A stretch of DNA of 14,950 nucleotides from CALISC01 sp963542545 (GTDB taxonomy: Bacteria > Bacillota_I > Bacilli_A > Acholeplasmatales > Acholeplasmataceae), in the NCBI GenBank assembly GCA_963542545.1, contig CAUTWO010000012.1, positions 1 to 14,950 on the forward strand. Reading direction: 5' to 3'. A program made the position numbers and the translations under genes. The notes under the pieces were generated by a model. It was not told where the DNA came from. It ran no database searches and saw only the letters and a program-made list of their open reading frames with translations. How positions within the stretch are numbered: position 1 is the stretch's first letter; each line of letters starts with the position of its first letter. Shown in pieces: positions 1 to 6,772 of this stretch.

Positions 1-297
1 GGCTTTATAAAGCCAACAACTCCGAAAATATTTTTACATCGCAAAAACTCAGGTTTTATATTATAGTCGGTTCAATACACTTTTTTAAATATGAAGCACT
101 CAAAATTTCGTATAAAGTGAGTCAAAACACATCTTTTTTAAGGTTTTTAAGATAAAATTCCGAAATTAACATTTTTTAAAAAGTTTAAACGCCTTATAAA
201 GAGATTAAAATATTTATATAAAAATTATTAAATTCTAATATTTTTTTATTTCAAAATCTAAAAGAAAAAACTTAAAGCATATCTAATACACGTTAAC

Positions 298-335
298 TTG
301 TTTAGAAATATTGTTAATTTTTATTATGCTATCAT
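298..335 (+). promoter_or_regulatory. Probable promoter of the folA-rlmD operon
   Basis: An extended -10 element is present: TG at 327-328, one base, then TATCAT at 330-335. An alternative reading is -35 TTGTTT (298-303) with -10 TATTAT (322-327) at 18-base spacing. Either gives a leader of roughly 40-50 bases before the ATG at 384. Assigned from consensus matching only, in a very AT-rich background where chance matches are common. Confidence 0.4.
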
Positions 336-381
336 TTTAGAGGAAAAAATAATTTTTTATAAAGGACTAATTTAGAGGAAA
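336..381 (+). repeat. Repeated TTTAGAGGAAA in the folA leader
   Basis: The 11-base string TTTAGAGGAAA occurs at 336-346 and again at 371-381. The second copy supplies the ribosome binding site of the DHFR gene (AGAGG at 374-378, five bases before ATG 384). The first copy lies about where transcription would start, so it may be a remnant of leader duplication with no function. Confidence 0.6.
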
Positions 382-383
382 CT

Positions 384-1190
384 ATGATTTTTTCAATTCT
401 AGCAATAGATAAAAATAACTTAATCGGCAAAGGAAAAAAATTGCCTTGGTACTACCCTTTAGACTTAAAACATTTTAAGGAAAAAACTTTTAATAAAAAT
501 GTTTTAATGGGTTTATCTACTTATATTTCACTAACGGAAGACTACAGTTTTGACCTTTCTCGTTTTAAAGAAGTCTATGTCGCGAGTAAAGATGTTGTTT
601 TTAAAAATAATAATGTTAAGTTAGTTTCAGTTGTTGTTGAATTTTTAAACAATTTTGCAGAAGACCTTTTTATAATTGGCGGAAAAACCTTATTTGAAGA
701 GACTTTAAACTCTTCTGATTTAGTTTATCTTACAAAAATAAATAAAGAATACACAGGTGATGTATACCTTAATTTTGATTTTTCTGATTTCAGAGAAATC
801 AAAGAAAAACAAAACGAAGAACTGACTTTTTTAACTTTAATTAAAAAAACTATTCCTGTTTTTAATATTAAAGAAATTTATCTAAAAGGGATTTTAAATA
901 GAGAAAAAACTTTTGAGTTTAGACTAAACACACCAGAGAGAAATAAAATCAAAACAGGTAGTTTAGTTTGCCTAAAAAGTGATAGTCACACTTTGATTGC
1001 AAAAATTGGCCAAATTCAACATTATAAAAACTGGGAAACAGCCTTAGTAAAACATTTTGACAGTGATTTTTGCTATTGTTTCAAAAATCAAAATGAAGCT
1101 CTTTTAGAACTTTCTAAGTACTACACACAAGAAGATAGCCAAAAATATGGTTTAGTTGCGTATGAACTAACTGAGGTTAAAAATGTATAA
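384..1190 (+). CDS. folA: Dihydrofolate reductase with C-terminal ASCH (PUA-like) domain
   Basis: Residues 1-155 are a dihydrofolate reductase (NADPH-dependent reduction of dihydrofolate to tetrahydrofolate, cytoplasmic). Landmarks match E. coli numbering almost exactly: I14-G15, P21-W22, catalytic acid D27, F31, T35, G43, T46, a likely substrate-carboxylate arginine R60, the GG pair 99-100 and T117. The usual R44 that contacts the NADPH phosphate is L44. A normal DHFR ends near residue 160; this protein continues to 268. Residues about 157-263 read as an ASCH domain: the K-T-x-E-x-R motif (K175, T176, E178, R180), then a G192 turn and alternating strands ending in a YxLVAYEL-like strand. ASCH domains are related to PUA RNA-binding folds; some members hydrolyse acetylated cytidine or cut RNA. 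What this one does is unknown. The ATG has a good AGAGG site. The last 8 bases overlap the next gene, suggesting coupled translation. Confidence 0.9.
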   Translation: MIFSILAIDKNNLIGKGKKLPWYYPLDLKHFKEKTFNKNVLMGLSTYISLTEDYSFDLSRFKEVYVASKDVVFKNNNVKLVSVVVEFLNNFAEDLFIIGGKTLFEETLNSSDLVYLTKINKEYTGDVYLNFDFSDFREIKEKQNEELTFLTLIKKTIPVFNIKEIYLKGILNREKTFEFRLNTPERNKIKTGSLVCLKSDSHTLIAKIGQIQHYKNWETALVKHFDSDFCYCFKNQNEALLELSKYYTQEDSQKYGLVAYELTEVKNV

Positions 1191-2439
1191 AGCTGTTTGT
1201 TTTGCTTACGATAAAGACGGCAGAGGTGTCGTTAAATTAAACAACAAAGTAGGTTTTGTTAAAAATCTCTTAGTCGGTGAAGAGTGTATACTCACCGAAA
1301 TTACAGATAAAAAGAAATTCTTTGAAGCCGAAATTGACCACAAGACAAACACTTTAATAAAACAATCTGAAGAAAGAGTGTCACAGACTTACAACGGAAC
1401 CTGTAATCTTTCTCACATTTCTTTTTCTGAGCAACTTAAATTTCAACAAGAAATCACTCAAAACTCATTTGAAAGAAGTGGTTTAGTTTTCCCAAAAATA
1501 AACAAATGTGTATTTTCCGAAGTTGAGACTAATTACCGCAACAAAGCAGTGCTAATCGCAAATCATGAACTTAACTATACAAGACTAGGCTATCATTTTG
1601 AAAAAAGTAATCGTTTTTGCCTGCAAGACAAAAACATACTTTACCCCACAGCTTTAAATAACTTAATTTTTAAATTAAACGATGAATTAAAAGAATGTAA
1701 GATAATACTCAAAGATGCTGCAAAAGTCATTTTTAGAACTAATTTAGAAAACGATTTTCAAGTTACTTTTATTTTAAAAAATAATAACTCAGAAACAGTT
1801 CGCGAACTTTCTAACTTAAATTCTCTTTTAGCACCAAACATATCTATTCACTACATACTAAACGAAAAAATCCACATAGTTAAAGGAAGTCGATTTATCG
1901 CGCAAAAAATAGATAACATAACCTACCTTTTAAATGGGCTTGCTTTCTTTCAAACTAACTCTTTTATGATAGGAAAAATTTACAGAGAGATAGTTAGTGA
2001 AATAAAGAGTGAAAACTGCGTTATTGACGCGTTTTCAGGAATTTCCACAATCGGTCAATACATCGCTAATACTGCTAAAAAAGTTTATTCAATTGAAATC
2101 AACAAAGATGCCAATAACTGTGCTAGAAAATGCATAGAACTTAATAAAATTACTAATCTAGAAATACTTGAAGGAGATTTTACATTTCAGTTTAGTAAGG
2201 TCAAAAATAAAGCAGACACAATAATTTTAGACCCGCCTAAAGCAGGTGTTGAAAAATCTGTGTTAATTGAATTGAACCAATCAAACTTAGAGAAGATTAT
2301 TTATCTTTCTTGTAATCTACCTTCTTTAGTTCGTGACCTTAAAATTCTTGATAACTTTAAAATTACAAAAATCCAACCTTTTAAAAATTTCCCCCAAACC
2401 GCAGAATCAGAAACTTTGGTGGTGCTAAGCCGAAAATAA
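1183..2439 (+). CDS. 23S rRNA (uracil-5-)-methyltransferase, RlmD/RlmCD (TrmA/RumA) family
   Basis: SAM-dependent m5U methyltransferase acting on 23S rRNA by family membership. An N-terminal TRAM RNA-binding domain occupies residues 1-57. The catalytic domain has the SAM loop D282-x-FSG, acidic E306, D331, the DPPK motif at 350-353, the nucleophile C377 in SCN (376-378), and the C-terminal base E410. Two departures from the family stand out. Of the four cysteines that hold a [4Fe-4S] cluster in E. coli RumA, only two counterparts are seen, C74 and C146. Their 72-residue spacing equals that of RumA C90-C162, while the two earlier ligands are missing. The family's conserved histidine near the C-terminus (FPxTxHxE) is E408. 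Start ATG 1183 overlaps the DHFR gene by 8 bases, so the two are probably co-translated. Whether the target is U747, U1939 or both cannot be read from sequence. Confidence 0.88.
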   Translation: MYKAVCFAYDKDGRGVVKLNNKVGFVKNLLVGEECILTEITDKKKFFEAEIDHKTNTLIKQSEERVSQTYNGTCNLSHISFSEQLKFQQEITQNSFERSGLVFPKINKCVFSEVETNYRNKAVLIANHELNYTRLGYHFEKSNRFCLQDKNILYPTALNNLIFKLNDELKECKIILKDAAKVIFRTNLENDFQVTFILKNNNSETVRELSNLNSLLAPNISIHYILNEKIHIVKGSRFIAQKIDNITYLLNGLAFFQTNSFMIGKIYREIVSEIKSENCVIDAFSGISTIGQYIANTAKKVYSIEINKDANNCARKCIELNKITNLEILEGDFTFQFSKVKNKADTIILDPPKAGVEKSVLIELNQSNLEKIIYLSCNLPSLVRDLKILDNFKITKIQPFKNFPQTAESETLVVLSRK

Positions 2440-2474
2440 AAAAGTTGTGTACCTTTCGGTAAACAACTTTTTTT
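2438..2474. terminator. Bidirectional rho-independent terminator between converging operons
   Basis: The hairpin stem GTTGTGTACC (2444-2453) pairs with GGTAAACAAC (2458-2467) with one mismatch and a four-base loop. It is flanked by an A run on the left (2438-2443) and a T run on the right (2468-2474), so it can end transcription in both directions. Read on the minus strand the loop is GAAA closed by C-G pairs, a stable GNRA tetraloop followed by a U tract, so it should work best for the long minus-strand operon. It begins within the rlmD-like stop codon and ends 13 bases before the stop of the converging lipoprotein gene. Confidence 0.88.
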
Positions 2475-2486
2475 AAAGACTTTAAG

Positions 2487-5400
2487 TTATTTAAAGTTAA
2501 AACCAAAAATCAAAGATGCTCCAAGTTCACCTTGAGGGGCTTTTGGGTTTAGTCCTTTAACCGGGATACTGATGTTAATAAAAGTATCGTAGTTTTGTTT
2601 TTTGGCAACTGACACAACTGCGTCGTAAACCAGGCGTTTAAGTGCTTTTTGAATTAGGCCTTTTTTGTTGCCAGGTTCTTTTAACAACTCTTCTAAGGTT
2701 TTGATAGGGTCTTCTCGGTTATCAACAGAAGACGGCATTAAGAAACGACCTGAGAAGAACTCAGAGACAGCCGGTGACTTGTAGTAGTAACTGCAGTCTT
2801 CTTTGCCTGCTGGCAAATCAGGACACTTATAGCGTGGGCGAATGGTGTTGATAACTTTGTTTTTAGGCTCACCATACACTCCAAGTGAGTTTTTCTCACG
2901 GTACTCAAAGTCAAAAGTAATGTCAAAAGTTTCTCTGCGGTGACAACGGTGATAGGTTTCAGGAAGCGGTTTTCCGGGTTCTGGAATAGCCTCTGGAAAG
3001 TCAATTCGGCCAGTTAAAAGTAAGAAAGGGGCTTTGATGTATTTAGCGCCATCTTTTTCAATTAAGAACTCAAAGTTGCGTCCGTTTGCTTGGTTTGAGT
3101 TAGCCTGCAGTTCATTTAAAATACTTTGGATGAAAGTTTTTAACTGTTGGATGTTAAAAATCTTAAAGAAGTCGTTGTTTAGTGGTGTTAAAGTATTTAG
3201 TTCAGTGTTTTTTAGATAAACGTTTGGATCTGAGTTGTAGTAAAAAGTTTTCTTAATCCAGTCAGCGCCTTCAAACTCAGGTACTAACTCTCCTGGCTTT
3301 CGGCTTTGAATTGATCTGGTTGTATTAAACAAAGTAAGCTCGCGGTTTTCAAATTCATTGGCGCTGTAGTCTAGTTTAGTAGTTCTGCGCATGTCTTGAA
3401 GTAGAAAACCTGGTGCTCCGTTAATACCGATATAACTGTCTTGCATGTAGACAAAAGACTTAAATAATGCCAGTCTTTGCAGTTCAGGACTCAAGGCTTT
3501 AACTTCATTCATTTCAGACTCAGGAGTTTGACTAGTTTGATAATGTCCACCGTGGTTCATATAGTGGACTCCGTCAAGAAAGTTATTTTCAATTTTTGAA
3601 TTAAAGAAATAAGAAGCAGTAGCCTCAAGTTGGCGATATCCATATCCATGGTTGCGAAGAACTGAGTTTGCAAAAGTTAATTTTGACTTAACCGCAACAA
3701 CTCCGTGAATTCCCCCAAAATAAGCGGGAACAGATTTGGAGTTATCTAAATGCAGCACAGGTCCACTTACTCCGGCGTTGCCGGTAACTTCGATATTTCT
3801 AAGCGTATTTGTGACATCAGCCATTGTAAAAAATGAAAAAATACCATATGTGTGGTCAGGAAAACCAAATTCTGCGAAGTCTATCGTGTAGTATCTGGCG
3901 ATATTGCTTGCATCAATTTGAAAGTAATTGCCATTTAAATTTAAAGAACGGTAATTTTGCTCACCACGACTGAAATGTGCGTATCGCCAATAAATTGAAC
4001 CAATTTCGCCTATTTTACTTTCAATAGGGTCGCCATTGCTGTCAACTCCGTATTCAATTCCTTGTGCACCCTTGCGGTTTTTTTCTAAAAGTAGGTCGCC
4101 CTCTGGTGCTGCAAAATTTGGTTTTGGCGGGATTTTTTCAAATTGACCAGGTAAATCCTCTACTTTAATATTTCGTTGCAAGAACACATTTGCGTATTTT
4201 CTGGCACCACGCACATACATTCTTAGTTCTAAGTCTGTATAGGCGTTGTGTCCTTCTTTTAAAGTGATTTCCTCGCGGTCTGTGTAAAGATTAGTTTTAG
4301 TTGTGTTGTTAGCCAGTTTAGAAATTCCAGAAATCGTGGCTTCAACCTGAATTTTTTTATCTTTTAACGCTGGGTCTTTAAAAGTGATTTTGCCAGCGTT
4401 AATTTCATACTGAGACTGTCTTAACAGTGCTTTGCTTTCACTATCTTTTAACACAAATGTAGGAATAATTTTTTTAAATAGCAGTTGCTCAATGCCAAAC
4501 AAAGTGTCAATAGTTGTAATAAACTTGTTTTCAACGTCGCTAAAACGGGCTTTTCTAATGTTTGCAGAAAGTTCGGGTATATATTCGTTGTTCATCCCAA
4601 CTTCTTTGGTGTATTTTTTGTCAAAATCTTTAAAAGTCTTACTGCGTTCTTTCTTTTCGTCGTATTTATAGACTTGTCCGTTTAAGTTAAACTTCTCAAT
4701 AGTGTAGGAAACTGAATAAACATATTGAGTTACAGTAGTTTTTCCGTCTTTAGTTTCGTTGTAATAAACTCGGTAAACTCCAGGTTCCCTGAAAGCAAAC
4801 TCGTTGTTTTTAATTTCAAGGTTGTCTAAAACCGCTTGTTTGGTGTATTTTGTGTTAATAACTCTTTTGCGATCTTTTAAGTTAAGTTCAACTGTAGTGT
4901 GAATTGGACGGTGGCGATGTTTTACTTGTGGGTCTAAATTGTCAATTTGCTCAGTTGAAGTTTCTTTGACTTTAACTTCTGTGTCTTTTTGCATTTTGAA
5001 GTTAACAGAAGTACTACTATGCGATTGGCCGTTTACCAAAATCTCGTATTTAGAGTTTAGGTTTGGCTCTTTTAGTGTTAAGGTAACGTCTGTGCCTTCT
5101 GGTAAGTCCAGAGTTGTGTAGTTTTGGGCCAAATTAAATAAATTACGGTCGTAGTTTAAATGGTGGGTTTTGAAACCTTCTAAGATAACTTCTAAGGTAA
5201 TGTCTTTGTCGATTTTAAAAGAATATTCAAAATTAGACTCAAACTGAGTAGGCACACCATTAACTTTAAATTCTTTTAAAAACGCGCGGTATTGTTCTTT
5301 TAAACTAACAACAACTTCTTCGCCGTAAGGCACTTTGTTTAAATCACTGTGTTGAGTTTTAAACTCTAGATAAGGCGAAGTTGAAATTTTGAAGTTAACG

Positions 5401-6029
5401 TCTTTTTCGTCATAAAATACTTTAATTTCTAAATCTGCGTTAACTTTGTATTCAAATAGTGAAGTTTCAAGGTCATCTGGATTGTTTTTAAAGAAACCAT
5501 TTTGGTTTTGCTCAAAATACCTACGGTCGTGTTCTCCAAACTGCAGCATAAACGGAGCCTTTGGCTTAATTTTGACTTTAAAAAGCAGAGTACTTCCCGC
5601 CTCTACTTTATTTAAGTCAACTCCAGTTGGCGGATTTGGCTTGCCAACATATGAAACGACTTCAATTTCTTTTGGTAGTTTAACGCGGTAGAAACCTGAA
5701 AACACTAGTTTAATTTTTAGGTCTTTATCAACTTTGACTTGGAACTTGTTATCCGCAATATGTACACCTAAGTTGTTGTAAGTCACGTCGTTGATAAGTA
5801 GATCTTTAAATTCACGGTTTTTTAGATTCAGCTCAAAGTGCAAAATTGTGTTTTTCGGAACTTTGCTAAAGTCAGAAACTGTAACTAACTTACCATTTCG
5901 CTCGGCCCCAAAATAGGTAAGCTCATCTTTGTTGAACTCAACTTTTTGAAAAACTCCTCCACATGCAGCCAGTAGCGCTGAGGATACAAACAATATAAAT
6001 AAATAGGTTAATTTTTTTAAGATACTCAT
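2487..6029 (-). CDS. Large surface lipoprotein with N-terminal beta repeats and C-terminal beta-helix
   Basis: Predicted exported lipoprotein, 1180 aa, anchored on the outer face of the membrane. The signal peptide is residues 1-22 with lipobox L20-A-A-C23. Residues 29-356 hold four diverged repeats, each with a D-L-N-K-V-P-x-G-like turn (near 54, 139, 230, 308) and ending in a strand of the type FK-x-x-KD-x-x-x-x-V; they resemble InlB B-repeat-like modules. A linker (360-590) leads to NAYTDLELR (595-603) and LQRNI (617-621), both shared with the other lipoprotein of this operon. Residues about 690-882 look like a right-handed parallel beta-helix (short strands with N-S-V, S-K-I and G-x-N-G turns). 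This region is rich in histidine (H775, H794, H822, H826, H829). Three cysteines lie near the C-terminus (C1029, C1069, C1079). Start ATG 6029 overlaps the previous stop as TAATG, with AGGAGG upstream. Role unknown; a substrate-binding or catalytic partner of the ABC exporter is my inference. Confidence 0.85.
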   Translation of the reverse strand: MSILKKLTYLFILFVSSALLAACGGVFQKVEFNKDELTYFGAERNGKLVTVSDFSKVPKNTILHFELNLKNREFKDLLINDVTYNNLGVHIADNKFQVKVDKDLKIKLVFSGFYRVKLPKEIEVVSYVGKPNPPTGVDLNKVEAGSTLLFKVKIKPKAPFMLQFGEHDRRYFEQNQNGFFKNNPDDLETSLFEYKVNADLEIKVFYDEKDVNFKISTSPYLEFKTQHSDLNKVPYGEEVVVSLKEQYRAFLKEFKVNGVPTQFESNFEYSFKIDKDITLEVILEGFKTHHLNYDRNLFNLAQNYTTLDLPEGTDVTLTLKEPNLNSKYEILVNGQSHSSTSVNFKMQKDTEVKVKETSTEQIDNLDPQVKHRHRPIHTTVELNLKDRKRVINTKYTKQAVLDNLEIKNNEFAFREPGVYRVYYNETKDGKTTVTQYVYSVSYTIEKFNLNGQVYKYDEKKERSKTFKDFDKKYTKEVGMNNEYIPELSANIRKARFSDVENKFITTIDTLFGIEQLLFKKIIPTFVLKDSESKALLRQSQYEINAGKITFKDPALKDKKIQVEATISGISKLANNTTKTNLYTDREEITLKEGHNAYTDLELRMYVRGARKYANVFLQRNIKVEDLPGQFEKIPPKPNFAAPEGDLLLEKNRKGAQGIEYGVDSNGDPIESKIGEIGSIYWRYAHFSRGEQNYRSLNLNGNYFQIDASNIARYYTIDFAEFGFPDHTYGIFSFFTMADVTNTLRNIEVTGNAGVSGPVLHLDNSKSVPAYFGGIHGVVAVKSKLTFANSVLRNHGYGYRQLEATASYFFNSKIENNFLDGVHYMNHGGHYQTSQTPESEMNEVKALSPELQRLALFKSFVYMQDSYIGINGAPGFLLQDMRRTTKLDYSANEFENRELTLFNTTRSIQSRKPGELVPEFEGADWIKKTFYYNSDPNVYLKNTELNTLTPLNNDFFKIFNIQQLKTFIQSILNELQANSNQANGRNFEFLIEKDGAKYIKAPFLLLTGRIDFPEAIPEPGKPLPETYHRCHRRETFDITFDFEYREKNSLGVYGEPKNKVINTIRPRYKCPDLPAGKEDCSYYYKSPAVSEFFSGRFLMPSSVDNREDPIKTLEELLKEPGNKKGLIQKALKRLVYDAVVSVAKKQNYDTFINISIPVKGLNPKAPQGELGASLIFGFNFK
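4962..5945 (-). repeat. Four tandem beta repeats at the N-terminus of the 1180-aa lipoprotein
   Basis: The protein-level repeats cover about residues 29-112, 113-208, 209-285 and 286-356. Each contains an Asp-Leu/Phe-x-Lys-Val-Pro-like turn followed by a basic beta strand, and closes with a charged strand ending near KIKLVF, EIKVFYD, TLEVILE or EVKVKE. The copies are strongly diverged, so they are old duplications and not recent DNA repeats. They probably form a stalk that lifts the beta-helix away from the membrane. Confidence 0.65.
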
Positions 6030-6757
6030 TAATCATTCTCCTCCTTTTCTGCAGCCTTATGAAAATCAAATGAGATATTTTTAATTAAATCACTCGCTGA
6101 GTTTTTAAGTGGTTTAATAGTTACACTGTATGAATACTCGTCAAATTTAGCGGTTTCTTCAATGTTTTTATTTAAAATAAACTCAAAGAAAACTATACCG
6201 TTAAACCCGTTTGCATGAACATTTAAGTACTGGTTTTTGTCAGTTAAAATATTAGACTTAGCAGTTTGCCAGTCTTTAAACTCAAAGTCATATGACTTAT
6301 TTGGGTCAGCCAAGACACGTTTGTCTTTGTGTTTAATGTCAATTGTTACGCCTTCAAAATTAGCGTAGTTTGGCCAGTTTTCGACAAACAGATAAAAAGT
6401 GTGCTTAGGTTTTTCAGCGACATACTGGTTATTGGCTTCTTTAAAGAATCTCAAAATCGGTATATTGTTGTCTTTGAAGTTCATTTCAACCAAGGTTTTG
6501 GTGTAGTCAGTTGTTGAGTTTGCTTTTCTTTGCAGCGCTTTAATTTGGTCTAAGTAATTTAGTTTCTTTTCATACATATCTTCAATTGAAAGTCTGTGCA
6601 GAGACTTTATCGCTTTTTTTGAAGTTGTATACCATAGGCGCAAATTGTTAACAGGGGTTTGACTCGGAATTTGAATAGGTCTCGTGCCAAACGCTGCAAC
6701 CAGTCCAAGTGAAACAAATATTAAGATAGTAATTAAAAAGAAGGTAAATTTTTTCAT
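6029..6757 (-). CDS. Small membrane-anchored or secreted protein paired with the 1180-aa lipoprotein
   Basis: Family not recognised. The 242-aa protein has a basic N-terminus (MKKF), a hydrophobic segment at about 4-22, and no lipobox cysteine. It is either anchored by an uncleaved signal or cleaved by signal peptidase I near V20-A-A. Residues 45-80 are charged and probably helical; about 85-232 alternate hydrophobic and polar residues like a beta domain, ending in the strand IKNISFDF before a charged tail. The gene begins 15 bases after the ABC-2 permease gene, with a strong AAAGGAG site six bases before ATG 6757, and its TAA overlaps the ATG of the following lipoprotein by one base. The position directly before a large lipoprotein matches that of the 270-aa protein at the other end of the operon. 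The two may be diverged paralogues, but similarity is faint. A partner or chaperone of the lipoprotein is inference. Confidence 0.75.
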   Translation of the reverse strand: MKKFTFFLITILIFVSLGLVAAFGTRPIQIPSQTPVNNLRLWYTTSKKAIKSLHRLSIEDMYEKKLNYLDQIKALQRKANSTTDYTKTLVEMNFKDNNIPILRFFKEANNQYVAEKPKHTFYLFVENWPNYANFEGVTIDIKHKDKRVLADPNKSYDFEFKDWQTAKSNILTDKNQYLNVHANGFNGIVFFEFILNKNIEETAKFDEYSYSVTIKPLKNSASDLIKNISFDFHKAAEKEEND

Positions 6758-6772
6758 TTAAAACTCCTTTTG

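Larger units (their letters stand above)
1..383. other. AT-rich non-coding stretch upstream of the folA operon
   Basis: I see no convincing gene in this stretch, and no tRNA- or rRNA-like structure. It opens with a perfect 14-base palindrome (1-14), which could be the edge of a structure cut by the window border. A plus-strand frame is open from base 3 to a TAA at 153-155, about 50 codons. It could be the tail of a gene starting before the window, but the peptide matches nothing I know, so I do not call it. The remainder is runs of A and T, with a probable promoter and leader for the next gene in the last 90 bases. Confidence 0.6.

Noticed and set aside
1..14. Perfect 14-base palindrome at the window edge
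   Set aside because: It is not followed by a T run on the visible side and the other side is outside the window, so neither terminator nor operator can be claimed.
3..155. Plus-strand frame open from the window edge for about 50 codons, possibly the end of an upstream gene
   Set aside because: Chance open frames of this length are not rare in such AT-rich DNA, the peptide matches no family I know, and there is no start in view. It stays possible but unsupported.
183..190. Palindrome GTTTAAAC in the AT-rich leader
   Set aside because: Short A/T-type palindromes are expected by chance here; there is no partner copy or promoter link.
2738..3004. An 88-codon frame inside the 1180-aa lipoprotein gene on the same strand
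   Set aside because: It is a shifted frame within a well-supported gene, with a low-information peptide and no start signals.
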